The position numbers and the translations under genes are program-made. From CBDCVN01 sp965223585 (GTDB taxonomy: Bacteria; Deinococcota; Deinococci; Deinococcales; Trueperaceae): a DNA stretch of 64,000 nucleotides. Every line of letters begins with the position of its first letter. Position 1 is the first letter of the stretch. The notes below the pieces were generated by a model. The model was given only the letters and a program-made list of their open reading frames with translations. It was not told the origin of the DNA and ran no database searches. The stretch lies in assembly GCA_965223585.1 (NCBI GenBank), contig CBDCWW010000014.1:372001-436000 (forward strand), in the 5' to 3' direction. Shown in pieces: positions 27,525 through 36,359 of this stretch.

Positions 27525-27674
27525 TTAATTTCTTCGATTTACCCCTTTAGTAATAGCAAAAATAATGTTCCCTAGTGCTTTAGTTAACATATCCCCAGCC
27601 ATAAAAATAGCAGCACTGCTCATAAACAGTAATATAAAGGCGGTAATTATTCTTATGTAAATTTCTATGTTCAT
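27525..27674 (-). CDS. Small membrane protein (49 aa)
   Basis: This 49-codon ORF has a hydrophobic stretch (IIYTAFILL-type: RIITAFILLFMSSAAIFMAG) and a basic C-terminus (GVNRRN). CAGGA precedes the ATG at reasonable spacing. The amphipathic second half (MLTKALGNIIFAITKG) could lie on the membrane. No family is recognised. It lies between VanZ-like and HD genes on the opposite strand. Confidence 0.5.
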   Translation of the reverse strand: MNIEIYIRIITAFILLFMSSAAIFMAGDMLTKALGNIIFAITKGVNRRN

Positions 27675-27860
27675 AATTGTCCTGCTTTTTCGCAAATACC
27701 TTAATTAATAAGGTAATCTTAGAAGATTCATTTCTTTTTTGCAACACTTGAATTGAGCGTCCTATAAGAGATCCATAGGAATTGTATTACTCACCTATGC
27801 AAATGCTTCTGAGCACTAAGTAAACTTAGTTGAAAGGCCTAAACTACAAAATAGCTTTCT

Positions 27861-28355
27861 ATGATCTTTAAGAAAATTTTAAGGAAAATTCTAAGAACAA
27901 TATATGCGTTTTTCCCTCAACTTTTAAAAACTAATGACTCTTGGGCTAAGGATTACCTAGACCCCAAAGAATACCAGCTATATTTGAACATGGATGTGCG
28001 TGATCGTTATCATAGTTATTTAGTAGCAAAAAAACTTTTAAAAGACTATAAAGACATTTCTCAGGTGCTTATAAAGGCAGCTTTATTGCATGATGTTGGT
28101 AAGAGTATGTTACCATACAATCCTCTTGGACGTATTTTCTTACACTTCTATGCTCCTAAAAATATACCTAAAAACCCCCATTTCCGAGGCTTGAAAGGAG
28201 TTTGGCAACAACACATTCATCACCCTGCTTATGGTGCGGAAATGGTTAGGGCAATAGATGGCTGTGAACGCCTAGCAGAAATAATAGAAAAGCATCACCA
28301 CCCCCAAAATGATAAGGAAGCAGAGATTTTACACAAAATAGATGGAAGATTCTAA
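27861..28355 (+). CDS. HD-domain hydrolase
   Basis: The 164-residue protein has an HD phosphohydrolase core: RYHSYLVAKKLL, then LLHDVGKSML with the HD metal dyad, and further histidines in HIHHPAYGAEM and EKHHHPQND. HD proteins of this size hydrolyse nucleotides or related phosphates; the substrate is unknown. It overlaps the start of folC by 14 bp, so the two genes are translationally coupled. No clear Shine-Dalgarno precedes the ATG. Confidence 0.85.
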   Translation: MIFKKILRKILRTIYAFFPQLLKTNDSWAKDYLDPKEYQLYLNMDVRDRYHSYLVAKKLLKDYKDISQVLIKAALLHDVGKSMLPYNPLGRIFLHFYAPKNIPKNPHFRGLKGVWQQHIHHPAYGAEMVRAIDGCERLAEIIEKHHHPQNDKEAEILHKIDGRF

Positions 28356-29682
28356 CCCTCTTTTTATTTCACCTGTAGCCCCTAGCGAAAAAAAGCAGAA
28401 AAATAACTTTTGGAACAGGCCCAGTAAAGATGAAAAGATCCTAAAGTGGCTTTTCAAAAGACAGCGTTTCTTAAACCCTACCCTAGAACGAACCCATAAA
28501 CTTTTGGATTGGCTAGGCAAACCACAAAAAAGTTTTGCCAGTATCTTAGTAGGTGGTAGCAATGGTAAGGGTAGTACAACTAGTACACTTGCTTATATTT
28601 TACACAACTCTGGCAAGAAAACTGCTCGGTTTACTAGTCCACATCTAAGCTATTTTGCAGAACGTTTCTGGGTTTCGGGTGTGGCCTTACCCCAAAGGGA
28701 AGTCATTGCCCATTTAAAAGAAATAAAACCTTACGCAGAAGAAATAGGTGCAAGTTTTTTTGAAATTATTACTGCACTAGCTTGTAAACTGTTTGCTGAA
28801 CATAAAGTTGAAATAGCAGTTATAGAAGTTGGCTTAGGTGGTAAGTATGACTCAACTAATAGCCTCGAGCCTATTTTAAGTATTATCACTAGTGTCGCAC
28901 TCGAGCACACCAAAATTTTAGGAGACACCCTCACAGAAATTGCTGCTGATAAAGCCCACATCATGCGTCCTTCACGACCTTGTCTTACCGCAGCTAAAGG
29001 TGAAGCACTCATAGCTCTTAGAAAGCACGCTAAAAAAATTAAGGCTAAACTTATCACCTTAGAGGAAGTGCCTTTTGAGGTAAATGAGGTAACTTGGCAG
29101 GGAACTAGCTTTAATTTAGAGCCCAACTTTAAGCTGCATACACCACTTGTAGGCCATCATCAAGTAGAAAACGTTACTTTAGCAGCACTGGCAGCGCAAG
29201 AGCTAAAAGTTTCTAAAGAAGCTATTCAAAAAGGAGTTAGGAATACTCAGTGGTTTGGTAGGCTCGAGCCTATTAACTACAAAGACCGTACTTTTATACT
29301 AGATTGCGCACATAACCCTGCTGCTATACAGGCTTTAGCTAAAAGTTTACAAGACCTAAAAGTAAAAGAGGTGCTATTAATTTTTGGTGTTTCTAAGGAG
29401 AAAAATATTGCTGATATGGTTAGAGCACTTAAGCCCATTGTAAAAGAAGTTGTTCTTACCAATATAACCAAGAGCCCTCGAGCTGCTACACCTAAAGAGT
29501 TAAGCAAATTTTGGTTTATATCCAAGCACTTACGTGCTAACCCTGCAAAAGCCTTGGAGTGTGCTGTGGAAAATTCTAAAAAAGGCGAGCTTATATTGGT
29601 AACTGGCAGTATTTATTTAATTAGTGAAGTAAGAGGGTTGCTTTTACAGGAGAAAGCAGAGCCTTGGTTAAGATGGCAGTAA
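28342..29682 (+). CDS. folC: Dihydrofolate/folylpolyglutamate synthase
   Basis: FolC adds glutamate to dihydropteroate and to reduced folates using ATP. The 446-residue protein has the P-loop LVGGSNGKGSTT (about 70-80), FTSPHLSYFAERF, the catalytic-region VEVGLGGKYDSTN, ALEHTKILG, and DCAHNPAA in the C-terminal Mur-ligase domain. The first 35 residues are an unusual basic N-terminal extension (EKKQKNNFWNRPSKDEK). The ATG lies inside the last codons of the HD gene, so it depends on coupling. Three CTCGAG sites lie within the gene. Confidence 0.93.
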   Translation: MEDSNPLFISPVAPSEKKQKNNFWNRPSKDEKILKWLFKRQRFLNPTLERTHKLLDWLGKPQKSFASILVGGSNGKGSTTSTLAYILHNSGKKTARFTSPHLSYFAERFWVSGVALPQREVIAHLKEIKPYAEEIGASFFEIITALACKLFAEHKVEIAVIEVGLGGKYDSTNSLEPILSIITSVALEHTKILGDTLTEIAADKAHIMRPSRPCLTAAKGEALIALRKHAKKIKAKLITLEEVPFEVNEVTWQGTSFNLEPNFKLHTPLVGHHQVENVTLAALAAQELKVSKEAIQKGVRNTQWFGRLEPINYKDRTFILDCAHNPAAIQALAKSLQDLKVKEVLLIFGVSKEKNIADMVRALKPIVKEVVLTNITKSPRAATPKELSKFWFISKHLRANPAKALECAVENSKKGELILVTGSIYLISEVRGLLLQEKAEPWLRWQ

Positions 29683-29716
29683 AACAGTAAATGAACTGAT
29701 ACTCTTTTTCATTTGG

Positions 29717-29923
29717 CTACCCTTTAGAAAACGGGTACCAAGCAAATGCAGGTTTTTCCATCTTGATTTGTAAAAGACTTAGCCCATCTCTATGTACATC
29801 TTTACCTGATGCCTTATCGGTAAAGATGCGGCTTTCCTTCACCCCTGCCTCTTTAAAAGCTTTCACCTGAGTATTGAGGGATTGTTTGTTGGTAGATGCT
29901 CGAGCATAACCAAACAGTCGCAT
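29717..29923 (-). pseudogene. Truncated serine resolvase, N-terminal fragment
   Basis: The first about 52 residues match the catalytic N-terminus of serine resolvases: YARASTNKQSLNTQVKA with the active-site serine, then RIFTDKASGKDVHRDGL. The homology stops after LLQIKMEK, where the protein runs into an unrelated 12-residue tail. The rest of the catalytic domain and the DNA-binding HTH are absent. AGGAG precedes the ATG, and a perfect palindrome lies just upstream (29947-29962). Confidence 0.8.
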
Positions 29924-29946
29924 AATTTGTCTCCTAAATCGATTAA

Positions 29947-29962
29947 TAGACAGTACTGTCTA
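29947..29962. promoter_or_regulatory. Perfect 16-bp palindrome, possible resolvase site
   Basis: TAGACAGTACTGTCTA is 24 bp upstream of the truncated resolvase ATG. A half-site, TAGACAGT, recurs at 30036-30043. Between them is an imperfect inverted repeat with GAGACAC and GTGTCTC arms. This resembles the multi-subsite res regions that serine resolvases bind and that control their own promoters, but the assignment is an inference. Confidence 0.4.
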
Positions 29963-30074
29963 CTAAGTAGCAAAAAACGATATAAGAGACACTCCAGATC
30001 AGGCTGATTTGGGTGTCTCCTATCTTATAAGTTTATAGACAGTTAGTGACCAGCAGCCAAGTAAATTCCTTCTC

Positions 30075-30815
30075 TTAGTGGAGGCTTTTCTTTCTTCGCA
30101 TTACTCCAAAAAGCAACCCTACAGCAGATAGTCCGACAATTATAATTGCCCAACTTGTATTTTTAATATCTCGAAGATCCCTAATCACAGTTTCAAAATC
30201 ATCATCTTCAAAATAGGCATCTACTTCAAGGATACCACGAACGTCACCTGCTTTCCAATCAGATTTTGGAGTTTGTGAATGACCATTGTGACACTCTACG
30301 CAAGCTTGTGTCATTATATCAGCTGTAGCATAGCGGAGTCGTTCACGACTATTTACATCACTGACAGGTTCAACTTCATAGTAAGGTTCTGTTGGATTTT
30401 TTTGCAATGCCTCCCAAGCCCTTTTAGAAAAATCGCTTTTTAAGCCACCAGATGCTTCACGCCAAGGAAAGGGAAAAGGGCTATAAAGCCGAACGTTAAC
30501 ATCACTGTCCTTAGCTATTTCTTCCGCTAGTAAAATTGTAAGGGTTGCTGGCAAAGGTACAGTATTATCTTTATTGATATAAGAATGGCTAACACCCATA
30601 CCATTTTTCTTGACCTTACCAACTATTTCTTCAGTATAAACGTTCCTAACTTTTTTTATTGTTCCCATATAACCTTGAATCTTCTGAGTAGCAGCTATCT
30701 CAAACTGAGCCTTGGCAGTCTTATTAGCCAGCCACAAAACGACCCCTAAAGATAAAACTACTCCAGCTATTAGTGCTAATAAAAAATATTGAATATTTGG
30801 TTCTTTTTTAGACAT
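30075..30815 (-). CDS. Tll0287-like (DUF3365) haem-binding membrane protein
   Basis: The 246-residue protein has an N-terminal membrane helix (FLLALIAGVVLSLGVVLWL), an extracytoplasmic domain and a C-terminal helix (WAIIIVGLSAVGLLFGVM) followed by a basic tail. C172-V-E-C175-H176 is a c-type haem attachment motif within TADIMTQACVECHNGH. The VRLYSPFPFPWR region and ARYATA-like LRYATADIM are, from memory, DUF3365/Tll0287 landmarks. It may sense redox state or gas ligands. GAGGAG precedes the ATG. Confidence 0.85.
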   Translation of the reverse strand: MSKKEPNIQYFLLALIAGVVLSLGVVLWLANKTAKAQFEIAATQKIQGYMGTIKKVRNVYTEEIVGKVKKNGMGVSHSYINKDNTVPLPATLTILLAEEIAKDSDVNVRLYSPFPFPWREASGGLKSDFSKRAWEALQKNPTEPYYEVEPVSDVNSRERLRYATADIMTQACVECHNGHSQTPKSDWKAGDVRGILEVDAYFEDDDFETVIRDLRDIKNTSWAIIIVGLSAVGLLFGVMRRKKSLH

Positions 30816-31313
30816 GTTTTTACTCCTCTGTAAAACTTGGCAAAACTCAATAACTTAAGATCCTATTGAAATGTTTATTTAGTTTTGATTCCTAACTTTC
30901 AGTAGTACCTTGCTCCTGCTGCAGCTAAGAGAAGTAACGTGTTTATAATTTTACCTATTGATTTGTGTCCGGTCTATTATTTTTTTATGACAAAATACTC
31001 ACTGTCCAAAATTAAAACGGTAACTCTGTATTATTTAAAAGTTAAGGAATTTCAGATGCCAAGCTTTTTTGTTTTGTGCATCGCATACGAACCCCCTCTG
31101 TGATAATTTCAATCTCAGACATAAGTCAGTAATTTCCGATCCCACAGGGTTTTTGACTATAGCTTGAGTAAGGACACCTCATTTTACAAAAATTGACGAG
31201 TAACTTCATCCAAAAGCATTTAAAAATGAGAGAAAATATCCAGCATGAGTTGTTTGTGAAATGTACTTGTTTCCAGAAGGCATAAAAATACCTAGCACCA
31301 CTTCTATGAGAGA
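30816..31313. other. Intergenic region left of the third IS
   Basis: No gene is supported. TATGAGAGA at 31305-31313 recurs at 32756-32764 and may be an IS target duplication. Confidence 0.4.
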
Positions 31314-32755
31314 TTTTCAAATGGCACCTCTGTGTTTTAGTTTTTCTACAGTTTTTCCTGCAGTACTACTCTACTTCTATGACGTGTCATAAAGGATTTC
31401 ATAGCCTGTTACTCTGAAACCATGTGTTATTGCCCTGTAGATATCCTCCATACACTCAAAGGGCAAAGTGTAAAACAAATGCCTTACCCTTTCCCATAGT
31501 AGTTTTTTAGTCCTACATTTTGCTTTTGCTGCTTTAAACACTGGACATGCTAATTGTAGTACTTGATCCACTAGGAATGCTTGCATCATCAGTATCGTGA
31601 AATTGACTGACAGATTCTTTTTTCCATGCCCATAATTATGCTCTGCTTTGTACCCTTGGTTCTTTAGTGTATTTAGTGTCTCATTCTCCATTTTCCATCT
31701 TGCCCTCCCTGCTCGCATTATCTCTTCTACATTTTCTTCATTTATCTCCATATCTGTTACCCACGTAAAATACTGCGTCTTCTTTTCACTCCTTTCCCAA
31801 TACTCCAACACATTCACCCTGACATCTTCATTTGAGGCATTTATTGCTATATCATTGCTGTAGTGAAAATGGTGTTCTACTCCCGTTTCTCCTTCTACTA
31901 CCTTATGAGTATGACTTTCACCTGACTCTTTTCTTTTTTCCAATTCCTCAAATAGTTTCTTGTGGTTACTTTGTTTTGCACCTATTATGTAACTCATCCC
32001 TTGCTTTTCTAACTCCCTTAAGTTAGGTCCCGTAGAGTGTAATCCATCCTCTAAAATTATTACTTTGAGTTTGGGGTGATCTTTTCTTATGTCTTCTACT
32101 AATCTCTTTCCTGCATTACGCTCACAATCATTCTTTGTTTCTCCATCTTGTTTTATTATTGCCTCTACACCTATTGGTATTACTTCTGCCTTGTCTGGAT
32201 GTACTATTACTGCTCCCATTAACTGATGAGAATAACTTACTTCTCCATTTTTGTGTTTGCGCTCTAAACATCCTGGACAACTTATCTCTTTTGACTTGAA
32301 ATACTGTGTTCCATCTAGGGACACTAAGTAATATCCATCTAGGTAAGTGTATTCTTTCAGTAACCCTCCCCTTTGCACCTCTTTGAAAACTACCTTAAAT
32401 CCCTTTTTTATTTCCTCTGGGTCAACTTCATCTATTACTTCCCTCATCCTTGTATCACTAGGAATTTCCTCTATCCCATACACCCTTTCTAAATTTTTCC
32501 TTTCTTCTCCATCTTGTCTTCTTTGGTCAAAGCGTAATAGGGAACCATCTTTTAGAGCAAACATAGCAAAACCTGACATCAGTACATCTTCAACAGATAT
32601 ATCAACCTCATTTGGTCGATGATCCTCTATCTCTGCATAGGTTTCTCTTAGTTTTTTATATAGGGCTGTGGCACATAAGTCTTTTCGAGACTTCATAACT
32701 GATTTTACCCTTGCTATTAGGAGTTATCAACTGATGCGTTAACTTTGCAAAAGTT
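31314..32755 (-). mobile_element. Insertion sequence of the IS4/ISNCY type (tentative ends)
   Basis: The transposase at 31377-32696 fills almost the whole interval between two copies of TATGAGAGA (31305-31313 and 32756-32764), a plausible 9-bp target duplication. The left end reads TTTTCAAATGGC and the right end, read inward, AACTTTTGCAAAG, weakly related but offset by 3 bases. The element contains no CTCGAG. The borders remain to be confirmed. Confidence 0.5.
31377..32696 (-). CDS. DDE transposase
   Basis: The 439-residue transposase has DDE candidates in YLVSLDGTQYF, ILEDGLHSTGP and RARWKMENETLNTLKNQGY. The last is followed by EHNYGHGKKNLS, a motif I remember from transposases annotated as ISNCY or IS4-like. 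CPGCLERKHKNG forms a small zinc-ribbon-like patch near position 140. The ORF is intact, so the element may be functional. The ATG is at 32696. Confidence 0.85.
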   Translation of the reverse strand: MKSRKDLCATALYKKLRETYAEIEDHRPNEVDISVEDVLMSGFAMFALKDGSLLRFDQRRQDGEERKNLERVYGIEEIPSDTRMREVIDEVDPEEIKKGFKVVFKEVQRGGLLKEYTYLDGYYLVSLDGTQYFKSKEISCPGCLERKHKNGEVSYSHQLMGAVIVHPDKAEVIPIGVEAIIKQDGETKNDCERNAGKRLVEDIRKDHPKLKVIILEDGLHSTGPNLRELEKQGMSYIIGAKQSNHKKLFEELEKRKESGESHTHKVVEGETGVEHHFHYSNDIAINASNEDVRVNVLEYWERSEKKTQYFTWVTDMEINEENVEEIMRAGRARWKMENETLNTLKNQGYKAEHNYGHGKKNLSVNFTILMMQAFLVDQVLQLACPVFKAAKAKCRTKKLLWERVRHLFYTLPFECMEDIYRAITHGFRVTGYEILYDTS

Positions 32756-33275
32756 TATGAGAGACTACATGCCTCTGACAGCTTTTTCAAGTGGATCGGG
32801 AACTGCTGGACATAAGTATATGCTTAAGGATATCCCTAAGCCTTCCTATGACCACATGTCCGGTCAACTGGAGGCTAGCACAGTCAATAGTTGAGTTGTC
32901 CACCTTCTACGTCCGTCAGGGGGAACACTTTGTGCAATGATTGTTACCCGTTATCACCCACCTGAGCATAGTGGCCAGCCTTCGTAGAAATAACATGAAT
33001 ACTGTTCGAGAAGAGCTCCACCAAGTCAGTTAGTAGGTTTTATCCTACATATTCAATGTTAACGGTATTTCGGATAGGAGTTCAGGATTGTCAGGTAAAG
33101 TAACAGCTTTGAACACAAAACCTAAACCCCTCAAGGAGCCATATTTTAATTCATATATTAGATATATTTAGAAAAGTGTAAGATAAACGTAACAGTTTCG
33201 ACACTAATAACAATTAATAATATTAGATAAAGGTTGTAATGAAGTCGGGGAAACTTACAGAAAGGCATACTGAAA
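32756..33275. other. Unexplained GC-richer block downstream of the third IS
   Basis: From about 32770 to 33030 the base composition is noticeably higher in G+C than the flanks. A short plus-strand frame (MPLTAFSSGSGTAGHKYMLK, from 32769) ends in TGA and, read through that stop, continues VVHLLRPSGGTLCAMIVTRY. I recognise neither a protein family nor a structured RNA. It may be decayed coding DNA brought in with the IS. Confidence 0.35.
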
Positions 33276-33518
33276 ATGGACCAAGGATATAAAACACCCC
33301 AAAACGACTTTGAAGTTATTGAACATTTTGATTCTTATGAGGACGATAATTTAGCAGTAGAAATGGTTGATTTTTACGGAGAAAAAAGAGCTAAGGGTAT
33401 ACCTTTAGAGGAAGCATACCTTGAAACCTTACAGACCTATGACACTCCACAAAAATCCCTTAGCTCGACGGACTTTAACACGGACAGACAAACAACAAAT
33501 CTTCATTATGTGCTTTGA
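33276..33518 (+). CDS. Small acidic protein of unknown function (80 aa)
   Basis: This 80-residue acidic ORF begins after AAAGG at 11 bases' distance. It contains EVIEHFDSYEDDNLAVEMVD and EEAYLETLQTYDTPQKS, with no recognisable domain, signal or membrane segment. It lies about 100 bp upstream of a hemerythrin remnant. Coding status rests on the ribosome-binding site and composition. Confidence 0.45.
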   Translation: MDQGYKTPQNDFEVIEHFDSYEDDNLAVEMVDFYGEKRAKGIPLEEAYLETLQTYDTPQKSLSSTDFNTDRQTTNLHYVL

Positions 33519-33621
33519 CCCTTTTTGGGTTTGCACACCAAGAATACCCTTACTTCTCTCTGTCTAACTATAGGATTCACCTTATAAAGACTAAATTAAA
33601 AAAATGTAAGGAAATGAAGCT

Positions 33622-33753
33622 ATGTCATTTATATGGGACGATGACAAATACGCTACAGGAGTAAAAGAGATTGATGAACAGCATAAACAGCTGTTCAAAA
33701 TCATTAATGAAATGGAGGAGGTAATTGAAAAACCTGAGCTGGGCACTTGGTAA
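33622..33753 (+). pseudogene. Truncated bacteriohemerythrin
   Basis: A 43-codon frame preceded by AAGGA reads FIWDDDKYATGVKEIDEQHK and QLFKIINEMEEVIEKPELG, the first helix and a half of bacteriohemerythrin with its first iron-ligand histidine (DEQHK). It then ends at TAA. The remaining iron ligands of the about 135-residue family are missing from the following sequence, so it cannot bind the di-iron centre. It is a remnant of an oxygen-binding or oxygen-sensing protein. Confidence 0.8.
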
Positions 33754-33938
33754 GTGAAAAAACTAATAGTCTTTTTAGGTATTTATACAAAAAGGTTCAA
33801 AAAAGTGTACGGTTTTGAAAGATTGATAACAATTCCGGTTAATTACCTCTTTTATTTTTACTAAAGTATTCAAGCAAGAACGTGTGGGACACAATCAAAC
33901 AATCTTTTTTCCTTAGCATATTACCGGAATTGGTATGA

Positions 33939-34847
33939 CTAGTTAATGTAAGCATAAGTTTTATCGCCCAAAAATTCAGGAGTGCTCTGGCTAATCTTAT
34001 CAACCACATTAGATTGCCCAGCCTTATAAAACTCGTTTCTAATTACCGTTAGAAGCTCATGTGTTGAAAAAGGTTTCCTTACGTAGCAACTGGCACCCAA
34101 CTGCAATGCTTGTTGTTTAGTTGCTTCATCACTAAATGCTGATAGTATAATGATGGGCACACTACTAGATAAGCTTCTAATTTCCTTTAATAAAGTAAAG
34201 CCTGAACCATTAGGTAATTTTAAATCAAGAATAATTGTATCAAATAAGGCCAAACTTGTTTTGATAAGTTCTTGCGCTTCAACAAGGTCTGATAAAGCTC
34301 TAAAACCATATCCCTCATGTCTCAAAAAATTACTAAGTAGTGTGCGCATAGATAGACTACTATCTACAAAAAGAATTGATTTCTTAGTTTTCTTTCCAAG
34401 TACTTCAAAAAGAGAAGGGTCACTAACAATGGCTTCTTCAAAAATATGCGTGTTAATTTCTTTTGCTTTTTTGCGGAGCAATAAGTCTAGAGTTTTAAGT
34501 ACTATCTCCTTACTAAGATAGCTGTTTAAATATCCATCAATTTTAAGAAGTGCTCCTTGGGACTTAATTAGTGGAGTCATTTTGGGACTAAACATAATTA
34601 TAGGTGTGTCTTTTAGTCGATTTACACAGCGCATGCGGTTAGCAATGTCTAATCCACTTATATCAGTTAACTCAGTATCTAAAATAGCAATGTCGGGCAC
34701 CGTTTGCTGTAGGTATTCTAATGTAATTCGACCATTACGCAAAGGAACACTTACATAGTTATCCTCATCTAAAGTTTTCTTGAAAAATTCTAAAGCTCTT
34801 GCATTATTCGTGGATAGAAGGATGACAGGATCATATTTTGGAAACAT
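33939..34847 (-). CDS. Tandem receiver-domain response regulator
   Basis: The 302-residue protein has two receiver domains and no output domain. The first (about 1-125) has a possible phosphorylation site (AILDTELTD, Asp57) but lacks the acidic pair near its N-terminus, so it may be a pseudo-receiver. The second (about 155-282) has Asp161, IILDLKLPNG (Asp208), LSAFSDE and KPF (Lys258), so it should accept phosphate. A phosphorelay or protein-protein role is likely. No histidine kinase is adjacent. AAGGTG precedes the ATG. Confidence 0.88.
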   Translation of the reverse strand: MFPKYDPVILLSTNNARALEFFKKTLDEDNYVSVPLRNGRITLEYLQQTVPDIAILDTELTDISGLDIANRMRCVNRLKDTPIIMFSPKMTPLIKSQGALLKIDGYLNSYLSKEIVLKTLDLLLRKKAKEINTHIFEEAIVSDPSLFEVLGKKTKKSILFVDSSLSMRTLLSNFLRHEGYGFRALSDLVEAQELIKTSLALFDTIILDLKLPNGSGFTLLKEIRSLSSSVPIIILSAFSDEATKQQALQLGASCYVRKPFSTHELLTVIRNEFYKAGQSNVVDKISQSTPEFLGDKTYAYIN

Positions 34848-35121
34848 AAGTTCACCTTAAGCCTTTCATATTTTTTAATAGTAACTGCCAAGAATTTGCC
34901 ATCATCGAAGTTAAGTCAATCTTTTGAATCTTGCTTATTACTGAGTTTGCCCAAATTCTCAAAATTAAAAAAATTAGTAGAAAACAGACTTATAATAGTA
35001 GCAGTAAGGTCACTAGGACACTTTTTGGTAAAAAATGCCTGATTCGTCAGGCATCTAGGAGCAATTATTGAAAACACTAAGAACACTTTAATACCACACA
35101 GCTTTCAGCCTGACGATTAGC

Positions 35122-35547
35122 TCACAAGTGGCATCCTAAATTTAAAGGTAATTCGCTATTCTGTTCCTGATACGTGATTACCGGATTAATTTCATCCAAG
35201 AACGTTTCCCAATTATCAACTGTATCTTCAGTAACAAAGTAGGGTTTTCTTCTTTTCTCGTAAAAGGGATGGGTTTTTTCTAGGGTATAAGGTTCAATAA
35301 GTGCAGCCATAAGGCCACGTCTATCAGGATTCCCTAAATGAAAAACATCAACTGAATATTGAGGAAATTCCTGAGATACTCTGAGATAAAATTCAAGGGC
35401 ATTATCTTTTTCTGTATTCAAACTCATTACCAAAATATCATTTTCACGATTGCCTTTATCAAATTCAATTTCAATTTCATTTTCTTGGGCAAGAAAATTT
35501 ATCTTTTCCTGCAAAGCTCTAGTCTGATGTGGAAGTATGGTTGGCAT
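35122..35547 (-). CDS. Hypothetical protein (141 aa)
   Basis: A cytoplasmic acidic protein with an N-terminal helix (RALQEKINFLAQENEIEIEF) and a mixed alpha/beta remainder (YSVDVFHLGNPDRRGLM). No family is recognised. AAGGA precedes the ATG. It is divergent from nothing close and lies 274 bp upstream of the tandem receiver gene's start on the same strand. Confidence 0.6.
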   Translation of the reverse strand: MPTILPHQTRALQEKINFLAQENEIEIEFDKGNRENDILVMSLNTEKDNALEFYLRVSQEFPQYSVDVFHLGNPDRRGLMAALIEPYTLEKTHPFYEKRRKPYFVTEDTVDNWETFLDEINPVITYQEQNSELPLNLGCHL

Positions 35548-36218
35548 ATTTAATCATTCCTTTTCTAAAAAGATTTAGGATTTTTGTTAGGATAAAAAAT
35601 CCTTTGTCATTAAAAATTAAACAAATGCTGGACAGAGACAACTTACTCCCAAAGCTAGGTACAGAGGAAATTTGACTAAGGGAGTGTAGTTGATAAATGT
35701 TGAATCTTACAAGACGTCATGTTTCCTTTCCGCAGCATTTTCATTAGATATTAAGATAAAATCATTACCTAAATACTGCTATTTCGAAGTGTAGAATGAA
35801 TACACTTACTAGATTCTGAATTCCTAAAAAGACGAGACTAGCAAGCAGATTACGCTAAATTTGCTCGAGCATTCTCGCTAATAGAAATCGACCACCCTTG
35901 CCTTGCTAATCAATTCGAGCACCTTTTTAGGCTTGAGGGGCTAGGTTACTGTAGACGTTATTCTCATTAATTCCTTGAACCGTAATATTTACGGTATTGA
36001 AAGACGGGATAATTCTTAGTGCAATTCAATAAAAGCAAAATTCTATAGGCTGGAGGCTCTTTAGGAAAGCTAAAATGGATTTCCAGCAAAAATTGTAACA
36101 GGCATGAAACAATAAGGCACTAACCTAAATTTTAGGTAAACAAATGTTTGCCACTTGGTGCTTCAGACAATTTCTAAAGTAATTAATCTAGCCTGACAGC
36201 ACATGAATGGAGATAAGG
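35548..36218. other. Intergenic region, about 0.7 kb
   Basis: No gene is supported. A near-palindrome ACCGTAATATTTACGGT lies near 35979, and one CTCGAG lies at 35864. Confidence 0.45.
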
Positions 36219-36359
36219 ATGTATAGTTTTCAATTACTTATAAGCCGGGTAAGTCCTAAAACCTTACTTGCTGAAACTTTAGTGAAAAGAGTTTTTAGTG
36301 TTTTTTGGCTACCTATTCTAGCTAGTTGTTATTCACTTCCTGAAAGGAGATATTTATGA
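36219..36359 (+). CDS. Possible 46-codon ORF coupled to the repeat lipoprotein
   Basis: ATG at 36219 is preceded by GGAGATAAGG. The frame ends in TGA that overlaps the ATG of the next gene (ATGA). The product ends VFSVFWLPILASCYSLPERR; its last bases contain the ribosome-binding site of the downstream gene. It may act as a translated leader that couples expression. The amino-acid sequence itself has no recognised family. Confidence 0.45.
   Translation: MYSFQLLISRVSPKTLLAETLVKRVFSVFWLPILASCYSLPERRYL

Noticed and set aside
31126..31320. 64-codon ORF on the minus strand
   Set aside because: Aromatic- and Cys-rich composition typical of non-coding AT-rich DNA, no ribosome-binding site, and it crosses the probable IS border.
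32880..33030. Riboswitch or structured RNA in the GC-rich block
   Set aside because: I could not match the conserved boxes of cobalamin, TPP, SAM, RNase P, SRP or tmRNA; kept only as an unexplained block.
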